From positions 1 through 9,180 of the forward strand of contig JBGOTP010000208.1 in assembly GCA_041476545.1 (NCBI GenBank): a stretch of 9,180 bases of DNA, in the 5' to 3' direction. Positions within the stretch are counted from its first letter, which is position 1. Each line of letters starts with the position of its first letter. The position numbers and the translations under genes are program-made. This DNA comes from JBGOTP01 sp041476545 (lineage in GTDB: Bacteria > Acidobacteriota > Vicinamibacteria > Vicinamibacterales > CAVVIG01). Shown in pieces: positions 1 to 5,299 of the stretch. Under the pieces are notes generated by a model, which worked only from the letters and a program-made list of their open reading frames with translations, ran no database searches and had not been told where the DNA came from.

Positions 1-241
1 CGAGACCACTCGGGGCCACGCCGCGTCGAATTCGCGCGATCAGGTGCCGGTAAAATGCGTGCGAGAGGCGCGCAGGCCGCGTCGATCGTCGTATGTCACC
101 CCACCGTTCGAATGACCACCGGCGTGCCTAGTTCCGACGACCGGCCGTGGGACTAGCTGAATCGACGCGGTGATCGTCGGCTCAGGCCGGCGCGCGCATT
201 TTCCGCGCGACACTCGTGGCGGCGAGGCCCGAGTGGTCTCG
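1..241. repeat. Imperfect long inverted repeat (foldback-like), no gene
   Basis: The first 14 bases (CGAGACCACTCGGG) are exactly complementary, inverted, to 228-241. Nested inside are a perfect 10-nt pair (77-86 with 161-170) and an 11-of-12 pair around AAAATGCG (52-63 with 191-202). All share nearly the same centre (about 121-127), so this is one long imperfect palindrome and not chance matches. Its left arm may continue beyond the window edge. Short reading frames here have no recognisable protein and look like by-products of the palindrome. Nothing else is visible up to 291. It could be a MITE-like foldback element or a decayed structured RNA; I cannot tell which. Confidence 0.5.
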
Positions 242-291
242 TTCCGCCGGCAGCAGGCCCGCCGGGAAACTGACCCAGTACCCAAGTCCGG

Positions 292-325
292 GTTAGTTGG
301 TGCCGGAGGTCGGAATCGAGCCGAC
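292..325 (-). repeat. tRNA-Leu 3'-end fragment (att-like direct repeat)
   Basis: Read on the minus strand this holds the T arm, the 3' acceptor strand, the discriminator A and an encoded CCA, matching the tRNA-Leu at 2163-2251. The anticodon arm, D arm and 5' acceptor strand are absent: no CTCCGGC partner occurs downstream on the plus strand. The T loop carries a change (C for the conserved T54, plus-strand position 320), as expected for a non-functional copy. It is best read as the distal attachment-site duplicate of an integrated element, or as the stump of a deleted tRNA gene. Confidence 0.7.
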
Positions 326-387
326 CCACACCCCGGAGCAGTCTACCCTCGGCTGTCAATCGATCGGGAAGCTTACGGTAATGCTTC

Positions 388-416
388 TTGATGACTTAGT
401 CATTGCATGGCATAAT
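388..416 (+). promoter_or_regulatory. Predicted promoter of the HigBA-like module
   Basis: A -35 box TTGATG (388-393) and a -10 box CATAAT (411-416) are separated by exactly 17 bp. Transcription would start near 423, directly at the GTG chosen for the truncated toxin (424), so the transcript would be essentially leaderless. That fits the absence of a Shine-Dalgarno sequence upstream of 424. A 13-nt palindrome lies within the -35/-10 region. Confidence 0.5.
391..403. promoter_or_regulatory. Palindromic operator candidate ATGACT-T-AGTCAT
   Basis: This is a perfect 6+1+6 palindrome overlapping the end of the -35 box and filling most of the spacer of the predicted promoter. XRE-type antitoxins of HigBA modules usually repress their own operon by binding palindromes at the promoter, and the HTH protein encoded at 627-950 is the obvious candidate ligand. 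The palindrome is seen; the binding is inferred. Confidence 0.5.
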
Positions 417-423
417 TCAATGC

Positions 424-630
424 GTGGTTTGGGAAGTCGAAGGTACCGACGGCTTTGCCACGTGGTTCGCGACTCTGATGCTGTATGCCTTCGACCCGCG
501 CCGCGCGGCGATTCTTTTGCTCGGCGGGGACAAGACCGGGAACGACCGCTGGTACGAAGAAAATGTCCCGACGGCCGACGCGCTCTACGACGATCATCTT
601 CGGCAACTCGAACAGGAAGAGCTGACATGA
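424..630 (+). pseudogene. HigB/RelE-like (Gp49-type) toxin, internally deleted
   Basis: The C-terminal half is typical of Gp49-like/HigB toxins (RelE superfamily mRNA interferases): LYAFDPRRAAILLLGGDKTG followed by NDRWYEENVP and a tail ending LRQLEQEELT. The N-terminus VVWEVEGTDGFATWFATL is also typical, but it joins directly to LYAFD. Family members are about 105-120 residues; this frame gives 68 from the GTG at 424, so about 45-50 residues (the central helices and first strands of the fold) are missing. The deletion keeps the reading frame, and the ATGA overlap with the antitoxin start at 627 is preserved. A TTG at 403 could also start the frame, but it would put odd residues before the family's usual N-terminus. 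The protein is probably inactive as a toxin. Confidence 0.7.
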
Positions 631-950
631 AGCGTCACAAGTGGTCCGAGATTCGGGATCGCGTGAAGCCGGAAACGCGCGCGCGGATCAAGGCGGAGGC
701 GCGCGGTCTCTCTGACGACCTTCACCTGTCTCAGCTTCGCAAGGCCAGGGGATTGACGCAGGAAGCGATGGCCGACCTGCTCGGCGTTACTCAGGCCGAA
801 GTGTCCAAGATGGAACGCCGGACCGAGCTCTATGTGGGCACGCTGAGAAAGTTTATCGAGGCGATGAATGGCGAGCTGGTAATCGCCGCGCGCTTTGCCG
901 ACGGCGTGGAGGTGCCGATCACATTGTCCGATGCGGAAGACGCTGCCTGA
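627..950 (+). CDS. XRE-family HTH antitoxin (HigA-like)
   Basis: This 107-residue protein would be the antitoxin and autoregulator of the HigBA-like pair, binding operator DNA in the cytoplasm. An N-terminal segment rich in charged residues (1-30) is followed by an HTH_3/XRE domain at about 34-66 (LSQLRKARGLTQEAMADLLG, then VTQAEVSKMERR), with the helix-turn-helix around TQEAMADLLGVTQAEVSKME. A C-terminal part contains GELVIAARFADG, as in other antitoxins paired with Gp49-type toxins. Its ATG overlaps the toxin stop codon (ATGA, 627-630), indicating translational coupling; toxin-first order is the HigBA hallmark. The upstream toxin is internally deleted, so this may now be an orphan antitoxin kept as a repressor or as an anti-addiction factor against related toxins. 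Reading it as part of a longer 217-residue frame from 297 was rejected, because that upstream part is out of frame with the toxin and runs through the tRNA fragment. Confidence 0.85.
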   Translation: MKRHKWSEIRDRVKPETRARIKAEARGLSDDLHLSQLRKARGLTQEAMADLLGVTQAEVSKMERRTELYVGTLRKFIEAMNGELVIAARFADGVEVPITLSDAEDAA

Positions 951-1062
951 CCTCTCAGGTCGGCTGCGTCCGGACTACTCGACGTTGACGCCATGTGTGA
1001 TGACGAGCTTGAAGCGATCGGCGAGAAGCGCCCTCAACATCAATTGAGACTGAGTGGGAACC

Positions 1063-1076
1063 CCGCCTTGCGGCGG
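1063..1076. other. Small hairpin in the gap between the two TA modules
   Basis: CCGCC-TTGC-GGCGG forms a 5-bp GC stem with a 4-nt loop, about 110 bp downstream of the HTH antitoxin. No T-tract follows, so a role as intrinsic terminator is not supported. The rest of 951-1170 shows no gene I recognise; a 53-codon frame from an ATG at 992 has no family resemblance that I can name. Confidence 0.25.
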
Positions 1077-1170
1077 AGCCGATGGAAGCGGCACACCCTG
1101 CCGGGCTGCATGCGCATCGTGCCTGGGCCGCCGCAACTGCTCGACTTGATTTGATGCGACCTCGAAGGCC

Positions 1171-1206
1171 GGGCTCGACCGAACCTGCTAGAATAGGGCT
1201 CGAGCC
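1171..1206 (+). promoter_or_regulatory. Predicted extended -10 promoter and operator half-sites
   Basis: An extended -10 element, TG-C-TAGAAT (TG at 1186-1187, hexamer 1189-1194), lies 20 bp before the ATG of the DUF433 gene, placing the transcript start near 1201. No good -35 box is present, which is usual for extended -10 promoters. The octamer GGGCTCGA occurs at 1171-1178 and again at 1196-1203, either side of the -10 box. The second copy sits in a perfect palindrome, GGCTCGAGCC (1197-1206), over the predicted start site. Such half-sites suit autoregulation by the toxin-antitoxin complex, but binding is inferred. Confidence 0.45.
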
Positions 1207-1213
1207 AACCGCA

Positions 1214-1447
1214 ATGCCTGAAGATCTGATCGTGTCCGATCCCCAGATTCTCGGCGGCAAACCGTGCGTTCGCCGTACGCGTCTCAGCGTTGAGTTCCTG
1301 CTCGAGCTTGCAGCGAGCGGCGCGACGCAGGACCAGATTCTCGCTCAGTATCCTCAGCTCACACCCGACGGCCTCGCGGCAGCGTTTCGGTACGCCGCCG
1401 ACGTGCTGAAGGGCGAGCACACCTGGGAGCTAAGAATCACGGCGTGA
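1214..1447 (+). CDS. DUF433 family antitoxin
   Basis: This 77-residue protein is the likely antitoxin of a type II-like pair with the PIN-like protein encoded immediately downstream. It shows the DUF433 signature near the N-terminus: a start like MPEDLIVSDPQILGGKPCVR, then RTRLSVEFLLELAASG (about 14-37) with the conserved GGKP, R and T residues. Next comes a TQDQILAQYPQLT segment (about 38-50) and a helix DGLAAAFRYAADVL. This family carries a small winged-helix-like fold that probably binds DNA. The ATG at 1214 is preferred over the ATG at 1082 because the family begins here and the extra 44 codons have no resemblance to the family. The stop codon overlaps the next start (GTGA, 1444-1447), so the two are translationally coupled. 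No strong Shine-Dalgarno precedes the ATG. Confidence 0.85.
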   Translation: MPEDLIVSDPQILGGKPCVRRTRLSVEFLLELAASGATQDQILAQYPQLTPDGLAAAFRYAADVLKGEHTWELRITA

Positions 1448-1884
1448 AGCCGCTCGACTTCCCCCTCCTGACAGACGAGAATATCAGTCCAAACGTCGTT
1501 GAAGGCCTCCGAGCACGCGGCTGCAACCTGCGCACCGTTGCGGAAGAACACCTGATTGGTCGACCGGATGCTGAGGTTCTCGATCGTGCGACGAGCCAGA
1601 GGCGCGTCGTCGTGACGCACGATCTCGGTTTCGGTCGCTCTGCCGGCGCGACGTTTGTCGGAATCGTCTATCTACGGCCCGGACACATCTCGGCGGCGTT
1701 TGTGCTGGGGGTGATTGACGCGTTGAAACAAAACCAGCGGTTCGAGGAGCCGAAGCAACTGACGGTAGAGGAACTGATCGCTCAGTTGCCGGTTGCCGAC
1801 GTGGTTGAATTCGAACAAGCTCCGCGCCCGGTATCCTTGGCGGCTCCTCCCGGGGCACCGACGAACGTGCGCATCACACCGTAG
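1444..1884 (+). CDS. DUF5615 PIN-like protein, putative toxin, with C-terminal extension
   Basis: The 146-residue product begins at a GTG overlapping the upstream stop codon by 4 nt. Residues 8-80 match the DUF5615 PIN-like family: LLTDENISPNVVEGLRARGC with the acidic pair D11/E12, then GRPDAEVLDRA, and RRVVVTHDLGFG with D60. These acidic residues are the presumed metal-binding active site of a VapC-like RNase. GIVYLRPGH (73-81) is the usual following strand. The family normally ends near 110-120 residues, whereas this protein continues through EFEQAPRPVSLAAPPGAPTN to residue 146. The proline/alanine-rich tail may come from a stop-codon loss that ran into downstream DNA. RNase activity is inferred from the family, not shown. 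Confidence 0.82.
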   Translation: MKPLDFPLLTDENISPNVVEGLRARGCNLRTVAEEHLIGRPDAEVLDRATSQRRVVVTHDLGFGRSAGATFVGIVYLRPGHISAAFVLGVIDALKQNQRFEEPKQLTVEELIAQLPVADVVEFEQAPRPVSLAAPPGAPTNVRITP

Positions 1885-2076
1885 CGTCCGAATCGACCTG
1901 TGGCACTGAGACGTCCAGCAAAACTGCCCGCTCAGACTTCGAATAGCGACTTTCCCAGAAAGCTTCTGGCGCAGGGCCCCCCCAAGCGTGGTGGTGTCCA
2001 GAGTGTCAGGGCGGTGAAATGCAACCCGCAGGCAAGGCAAAGTCAAATGGGCCGTCGGGTATCGCGCGTTGAGTTC

Positions 2077-2108
2077 TGCTCGCGTCCGAGCAAGACTGGA
2101 AGCTCGGA
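2077..2108 (+). other. Two mutually exclusive hairpins in the gap before tRNA-Leu
   Basis: TGCTCG (2077-2082) pairs with CGAGCA (2087-2092). Alternatively TCCGAGC (2085-2091) pairs with GCTCGGA (2102-2108). The two stems share the bases 2087-2091, so only one can form. A separate 6-bp hairpin, CCAGAA-AGC-TTCTGG, lies at 1955-1969. No T-tract follows any of them. The stretch 1885-2162 has no gene that I can support; a frame at 1900-2151 lacks family resemblance and an RBS. Confidence 0.25.
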
Positions 2109-2162
2109 CATCGGAGAGGTTTCAAAATTCTTCCAAGAGAACGCCCCTTGATTCTAGTTAAT

Positions 2163-2251
2163 TGGTGCCGGAGGTCGGAATCGAACCGACACGGGGCGTA
2201 AACCCCACGGGATTTTGAGTCCCGCGCGTCTGCCAGTTTCACCACTCCGGC
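2163..2251 (-). tRNA. tRNA-Leu (anticodon CAA)
   Basis: Read on the minus strand, 2251 to 2163 folds as a class II tRNA. The acceptor strand GCCGGAG pairs with CTCCGGC. There is a D arm, an anticodon stem CGGGA/TCCCG with loop CTCAAAA (anticodon CAA at 2217-2215), a long variable arm GGGG-TTTACG-CCCC, and a T arm GTCGG-TTCGATT-CCGAC. The discriminator is A and CCA is encoded (2165-2163). The long variable arm and the CAA anticodon identify a leucine tRNA reading UUG codons. Its 3' end faces the putative island and its last 28 bases are duplicated at 297-325. It is divergent from the transporter operon. Confidence 0.96.
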
Positions 2252-2274
2252 ACTTGGGGAGAGGGAAGACATCC

Positions 2275-2283
2275 ATCATAGCA
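2275..2283 (-). promoter_or_regulatory. Predicted extended -10 of the tRNA-Leu promoter
   Basis: On the minus strand, TG-C-TATGAT (2283 to 2275) lies about 24 bp upstream of the mature tRNA 5' end, placing transcription start near 2268 and leaving a leader of about 17 nt for RNase P to remove. No clear -35 box is seen; that region is occupied by the TGGTCAT short repeats. Confidence 0.4.
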
Positions 2284-2285
2284 TT

Positions 2286-2316
2286 TGGTCATTTGGTCAT
2301 CTCGACATCTGGTCAT
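2286..2316. repeat. Three short TGGTCAT repeats
   Basis: TGGTCAT occurs at 2286-2292, 2294-2300 and 2310-2316; the first two belong to an 8-bp tandem unit ATTTGGTC. They lie between the tRNA promoter and the transporter operon, where either upstream regulator binding or simple slippage-generated sequence is possible. An ATG at 2316 opens the frame upstream of the binding-protein gene, but it is not a credible start. Confidence 0.5.
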
Positions 2317-2390
2317 TGCATCTGATCAGTTACGTCCAGACGCCCGACGCCTGCACTCCGCGAGCAGAGCCGGTGACACTTTCCGACACG

Positions 2391-2408
2391 GCAGGACTGA
2401 AGTCCTGC
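2391..2408. repeat. Perfect palindrome GCAGGACT-GA-AGTCCTGC
   Basis: Eight-base arms flank a 2-nt centre, about 90 bp upstream of the binding-protein start. It resembles short dispersed palindromes found between genes. A pyrimidine-rich stretch follows (2439-2475); it contains CCTGCCCCCGC (2465-2475), which reappears inverted in the ATPase linker at 7667-7677. No T-tract, so a terminator is unlikely. Confidence 0.6.
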
Positions 2409-2498
2409 ACTACGACTAGCTTCAGATTCCTTCCCGACCAGCCCCGCCCGGCCCGCCTGCCTTACCTGCCCCCGCAAAAATGCGCTAGTCTGACGTGC

Positions 2499-4337
2499 GT
2501 GAACGTCCTCCGGAGACTCGTCGTGATCGCCGCCGCTCTGCACGCCGCGGCCTGCACGACGACCGCGAGCGGCAAGCAATACTTCGGCAAAGTCGATCCG
2601 CCAAAAGGGCAGGTGCTCCGCTACGTCTCGGGATCCGAGCCGGAGTCGCTCGATCCGCCGATCAGTTCCGGGCAGCCGGAAGCCCGGATCTACATGGCGA
2701 TCTTCGAAGGGCTCACCGAAATCGACCCCAAAACCGCGCAACCCATTCCTGGCGTTGCTGAACGCTGGGAGGCGAATGCCGACAACACGGTCTTCACGTT
2801 CCACCTGCGAGCCAATGCCCGCTGGTCGAACGGCGATCCCGTCACCGCGCACGACTTCGTGTACTCGTTCCGCCGCGGCTTCGATCCGCAGACCGCGTCC
2901 CGGAACGCCTACATGGGCTACGACATTCTGAACGCGCAGGCATTCAATGAAGGCGCCGTCTTCGTGCGCGATCCGAAGACCAGCGAGTGGCTGGCCGATC
3001 CTTCGGCACCGGCAAGACGTCTTGTCCTTCCCGGCGATCTGAAGGAACGCGAGAGCGCAATTGGCGCCCAGCACCTCGCCGAGAAAATCCGCGGCAAGGA
3101 ATTCGTGCCCGTACGTGCCGGGGACATCGGCGTTGACGCGCTGGACGATCACACCCTTCGACTGCGTCTGGCGCAGCCGGTGCCCTACGTCGCCGGGCTC
3201 ATGACGCACCAGTTCTTCCGGCCGGTGCCCCGCAAGGCCGTCGAGCAATACGGCGACGCCTGGACCCGCCCCGGGCACATCATCACCAACGGTCCGTTCA
3301 TGGTCGAGGTGTGGAAGCCCTACGATCGCCTCGTGGTCGTCCGGAGTCCCATGTATTGGGACGCGGAGAACGTCCACCTGGATCGGATCACGTTCTATCC
3401 GCTCGAAGACAACTCGACCATCATGAACCTGTACAAGGCGGGCGAAGTGGACGCTGTGCTCAACCACAGTGTGCTCGCCGCCTGGGTGGACTACATCCGG
3501 CCGCTCAAGGACTACATGGACGCGCCGGAACTAGCGAACGACTATTACCAGATCAACATCACCCGCCCGCCAATGAACGACGTGCGTGTGCGGAGAGCAT
3601 TCAACCTCGCCGTGGACCGGGTGGCGCTGGCCCACTATCGGCGAACGGCCAAGCCGCTCACGTCGTTTGTGCCCGAGGGCATCTTCAACGATTATCACCA
3701 GGCGCCAGGCTTGGGATTCGACCCCGCACGCGCGAAGGCGCAGATGGTCGAGGCCGGCTACAAAGACGCAAACGGCAACTACGACCCGTCGAAGTTTCCC
3801 ATTGGAGACGTGGAACTGACCTACAACACGACCGAGAGCAACAGGCAGATCGCCGAGTTCGTGCAGGCACAATGGAAGCAGAACCTCGGCCTCACCGTGC
3901 CGCTGAAGAACATGGAGTGGAAGACGTTCCTCACCACTCGCGCGAACCTCGAGTACAAGGGGTTCTCGCGTGGGGCGTGGGTCGGCGACTACATGGATCC
4001 GTTCACCTTCCTCAATATCTTCTCTACACCACGCGGCGACAATGGCACCGGCTGGTGGGACAAGCGCTATCTGGATCTCCTCCTCGAGGGCAATCGACAG
4101 CCAGATTCTGCGAAGCGGTACGAGCTGCTCGCGCGCGCCGAAGCCATGCTCCTCGAGGCGCAGCCGGTGATTCCGCTCATGAGCAATGCGACGAACTGGC
4201 TCAAGAAGCCGTACGTGAAAGGCATGTACGCCAATCCGGTCACGATGCAGGCCTGGAAGTTCGTGTACATCGAGCACGATCCGGCGCGATGGGACGATGA
4301 CGCGACAGGTCCGGCTAAAGCCGGACCCCACAACTGA
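2499..4337 (+). CDS. ABC transporter substrate-binding lipoprotein, family 5 (OppA/DppA-like)
   Basis: The 612-residue protein is the extracytoplasmic peptide receptor of the importer encoded downstream. From the GTG at 2499 it starts MNVLRRLVVIAAALHAAAC, a short basic-hydrophobic signal peptide with a weak lipobox whose cysteine is residue 19. Family-5 (SBP_bac_5) features follow: SGSEPESLDPP (44-54), IFEGLTEIDPKT (68-79), RWSNGDPVTAHDFVYSFRR (108-126), VDALDDHTLRL (212-222) and TNGPFMVEVWKP (263-274). Later come DVRVRRAFNLAVDR and a C-terminal segment around EAQPVIPLMSN. About 60 residues (roughly 150-210) are inserted between two normally close motifs. The frame extends up to 2316, but that part runs through repeats and is rejected as coding. 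No Shine-Dalgarno is visible; a weak TAGTCT at 2486-2491 could make the message leaderless. The last residues (ATGPAKAGPHN) come from an inverted repeat. Peptide specificity cannot be read. Confidence 0.92.
   Translation: MNVLRRLVVIAAALHAAACTTTASGKQYFGKVDPPKGQVLRYVSGSEPESLDPPISSGQPEARIYMAIFEGLTEIDPKTAQPIPGVAERWEANADNTVFTFHLRANARWSNGDPVTAHDFVYSFRRGFDPQTASRNAYMGYDILNAQAFNEGAVFVRDPKTSEWLADPSAPARRLVLPGDLKERESAIGAQHLAEKIRGKEFVPVRAGDIGVDALDDHTLRLRLAQPVPYVAGLMTHQFFRPVPRKAVEQYGDAWTRPGHIITNGPFMVEVWKPYDRLVVVRSPMYWDAENVHLDRITFYPLEDNSTIMNLYKAGEVDAVLNHSVLAAWVDYIRPLKDYMDAPELANDYYQINITRPPMNDVRVRRAFNLAVDRVALAHYRRTAKPLTSFVPEGIFNDYHQAPGLGFDPARAKAQMVEAGYKDANGNYDPSKFPIGDVELTYNTTESNRQIAEFVQAQWKQNLGLTVPLKNMEWKTFLTTRANLEYKGFSRGAWVGDYMDPFTFLNIFSTPRGDNGTGWWDKRYLDLLLEGNRQPDSAKRYELLARAEAMLLEAQPVIPLMSNATNWLKKPYVKGMYANPVTMQAWKFVYIEHDPARWDDDATGPAKAGPHN
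4308..4327. repeat. Inverted repeat at the 3' end of the binding-protein gene
   Basis: GGTCCGGCT (4308-4316) and AGCCGGACC (4319-4327) are perfect 9-base arms around AA. The repeat overlaps the final codons of the binding-protein gene and lies 26 bp before the permease start. A stable RNA hairpin here could protect the upstream message, as REP sequences do between malE and malF in E. coli, giving more binding protein than permease. I associate this repeat type with intergenic DNA, so it has probably invaded or replaced the original gene end. Confidence 0.75.
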
Positions 4338-4353
4338 AGCGGGCGAATTCTCA

Positions 4354-5271
4354 ATGATCAGGTTCATCATTCGACGCCTGCTCGTGACCGTACCCATGGT
4401 GCTCGTCGTCGTGTCGCTCACGTGGGGGTTGATCCGCATGGCCCCCGGCAGTTTCTATACCTCGGAGAAGAAGATTCCTCCGGCGATCGAGAAGAACCTG
4501 CGGGAAAAGTACGGCCTCAACCGGCCATGGTACGTGCAGTACGGCAAGATGCTGTCGAACACGGTGCGCGGCGATTTTGGATCCTCGCTGAAATACACCG
4601 GCCAGTCGGTCAACACGATCCTCGCCGACACGCTTCCGGTGTCGGCCACGCTCGGCATCCTTGCCTATCTGCTGGCGCTCCTTGTCGGGATTGTGTCCGG
4701 CACACTGGCGGCCCTCCGCCAGAACACACGGCTCGACTACGCGTCCATGGCCGTGGCCATGGTGGGCATTTCGCTGCCCAACTTCGTGCTCGGACCGATT
4801 CTGGTTCTCGTGTTCTCGCTCACCTGGTTCTGGCTGCCGCCCGCGCGGTGGGAAGGCTTCGGCAGTCATCTCGTTCTGCCCGTGCTGACGCTATCGGCGG
4901 TCTACATGGCCTATATCGCGCGCCTCACGCGCTCCGGCATGCTCGAAGTGCTGCGCTCCAACTACATCCGCACCGCCCGCGCGAAGGGACTGTCCGAGCG
5001 CGCCGTGCTCATGCGCCACGCGATCCGCGGCGGACTGCTGCCCGTCGTGTCCTTCTCCGGACCGGCGCTCGCCTTCCTCGTCACCGGCACCGTCGTCGTC
5101 GAGCGCATCTTCGCGCTGCCGGGTCTTGGCAACTACTTCATCAACGCCAACCTGAATCGCGACGAACCGCTGATCATCGGGATCGTGGCGTTCCTGTCCA
5201 TCGTGATTCTGGTGTTCAACTTGTGCGTTGACGTCGCCTACGGCTTCATCGATCCGAGGGTGCGGTACTAA
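4354..5271 (+). CDS. Peptide ABC transporter permease, OppB/DppB type
   Basis: This 305-residue inner-membrane protein is one of the two permease subunits. It has the usual N-terminus MIRFIIRRLLVTVPMVLVVV with a first membrane helix at about 9-29, a large loop containing KYGLNRPWYVQYG and GDFGSSLKY (about 52-81), and further hydrophobic helices near 97-121, 131-158, 172-190, 228-250 and 274-297. The EAA loop that contacts the ATPase is RSNYIRTARAKGLSERAVLM (201-220), followed by HAIRGGLLPVV. The C-terminal AYGFIDPRVRY is canonical for the family, as is the length. The ATG at 4354 is chosen because the extra 19 codons from 4297 come from the inverted repeat and the binding-protein tail. It follows the binding-protein stop by 16 bp. 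The preceding Shine-Dalgarno (GAAGCGGG) is weak. Confidence 0.95.
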   Translation: MIRFIIRRLLVTVPMVLVVVSLTWGLIRMAPGSFYTSEKKIPPAIEKNLREKYGLNRPWYVQYGKMLSNTVRGDFGSSLKYTGQSVNTILADTLPVSATLGILAYLLALLVGIVSGTLAALRQNTRLDYASMAVAMVGISLPNFVLGPILVLVFSLTWFWLPPARWEGFGSHLVLPVLTLSAVYMAYIARLTRSGMLEVLRSNYIRTARAKGLSERAVLMRHAIRGGLLPVVSFSGPALAFLVTGTVVVERIFALPGLGNYFINANLNRDEPLIIGIVAFLSIVILVFNLCVDVAYGFIDPRVRY

Positions 5272-5299
5272 GGGAGTGCCCTGAATGAAGATCGCGTTT

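Larger units (their letters stand above)
292..2190. mobile_element. Putative mini genomic island at tRNA-Leu, two toxin-antitoxin modules
   Basis: The interval is bounded by direct copies of the 3' end of tRNA-Leu: 297-325 against 2162-2190 match at 28 of 29 positions, and the match extends with one more mismatch to 292/2157. The complete tRNA lies at the right end with its 3' end facing the interval, and the other copy is only a tRNA 3' fragment. That arrangement is the classic outcome of tyrosine-recombinase integration into a tRNA 3' end. The cargo is a decayed HigBA-like pair and a DUF433/DUF5615 pair. No integrase or excisionase is present, so this is either a remnant left by deletion, a cassette mobilised in trans, or a coincidental duplicate of a tRNA end. 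The boundaries are seen in the sequence; the mobility is inferred. Confidence 0.4.

Noticed and set aside
297..385. A second complete tRNA-Leu at the left repeat
   Set aside because: The 5' acceptor strand, D arm and anticodon arm are absent and the T loop is mutated.
297..950. 217-codon plus-strand frame ending in the HTH protein
   Set aside because: Its first 110 codons run through the tRNA fragment and are out of frame with the toxin remnant; the HTH protein starts at the ATG at 627, which overlaps the toxin stop.
1063..1076. Intrinsic terminator after the HTH antitoxin
   Set aside because: The hairpin is short, far from the stop codon and lacks a T-tract.
1900..2151. 83-codon frame between the DUF5615 gene and the tRNA
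   Set aside because: No recognisable family, no ribosome binding site, and it ends inside the presumed island edge.
2006..2272. 88-codon minus-strand frame
   Set aside because: It is the reading frame across the tRNA-Leu gene, a familiar false protein.
2316..2498. N-terminal extension of the binding protein from ATG 2316
   Set aside because: It would put 61 residues encoded by TGGTCAT repeats, a palindrome and a C-rich tract before the signal peptide.
2313..3467. 384-codon minus-strand frame
   Set aside because: It lies opposite the binding-protein gene, has no family resemblance, and is a by-product of high GC content.
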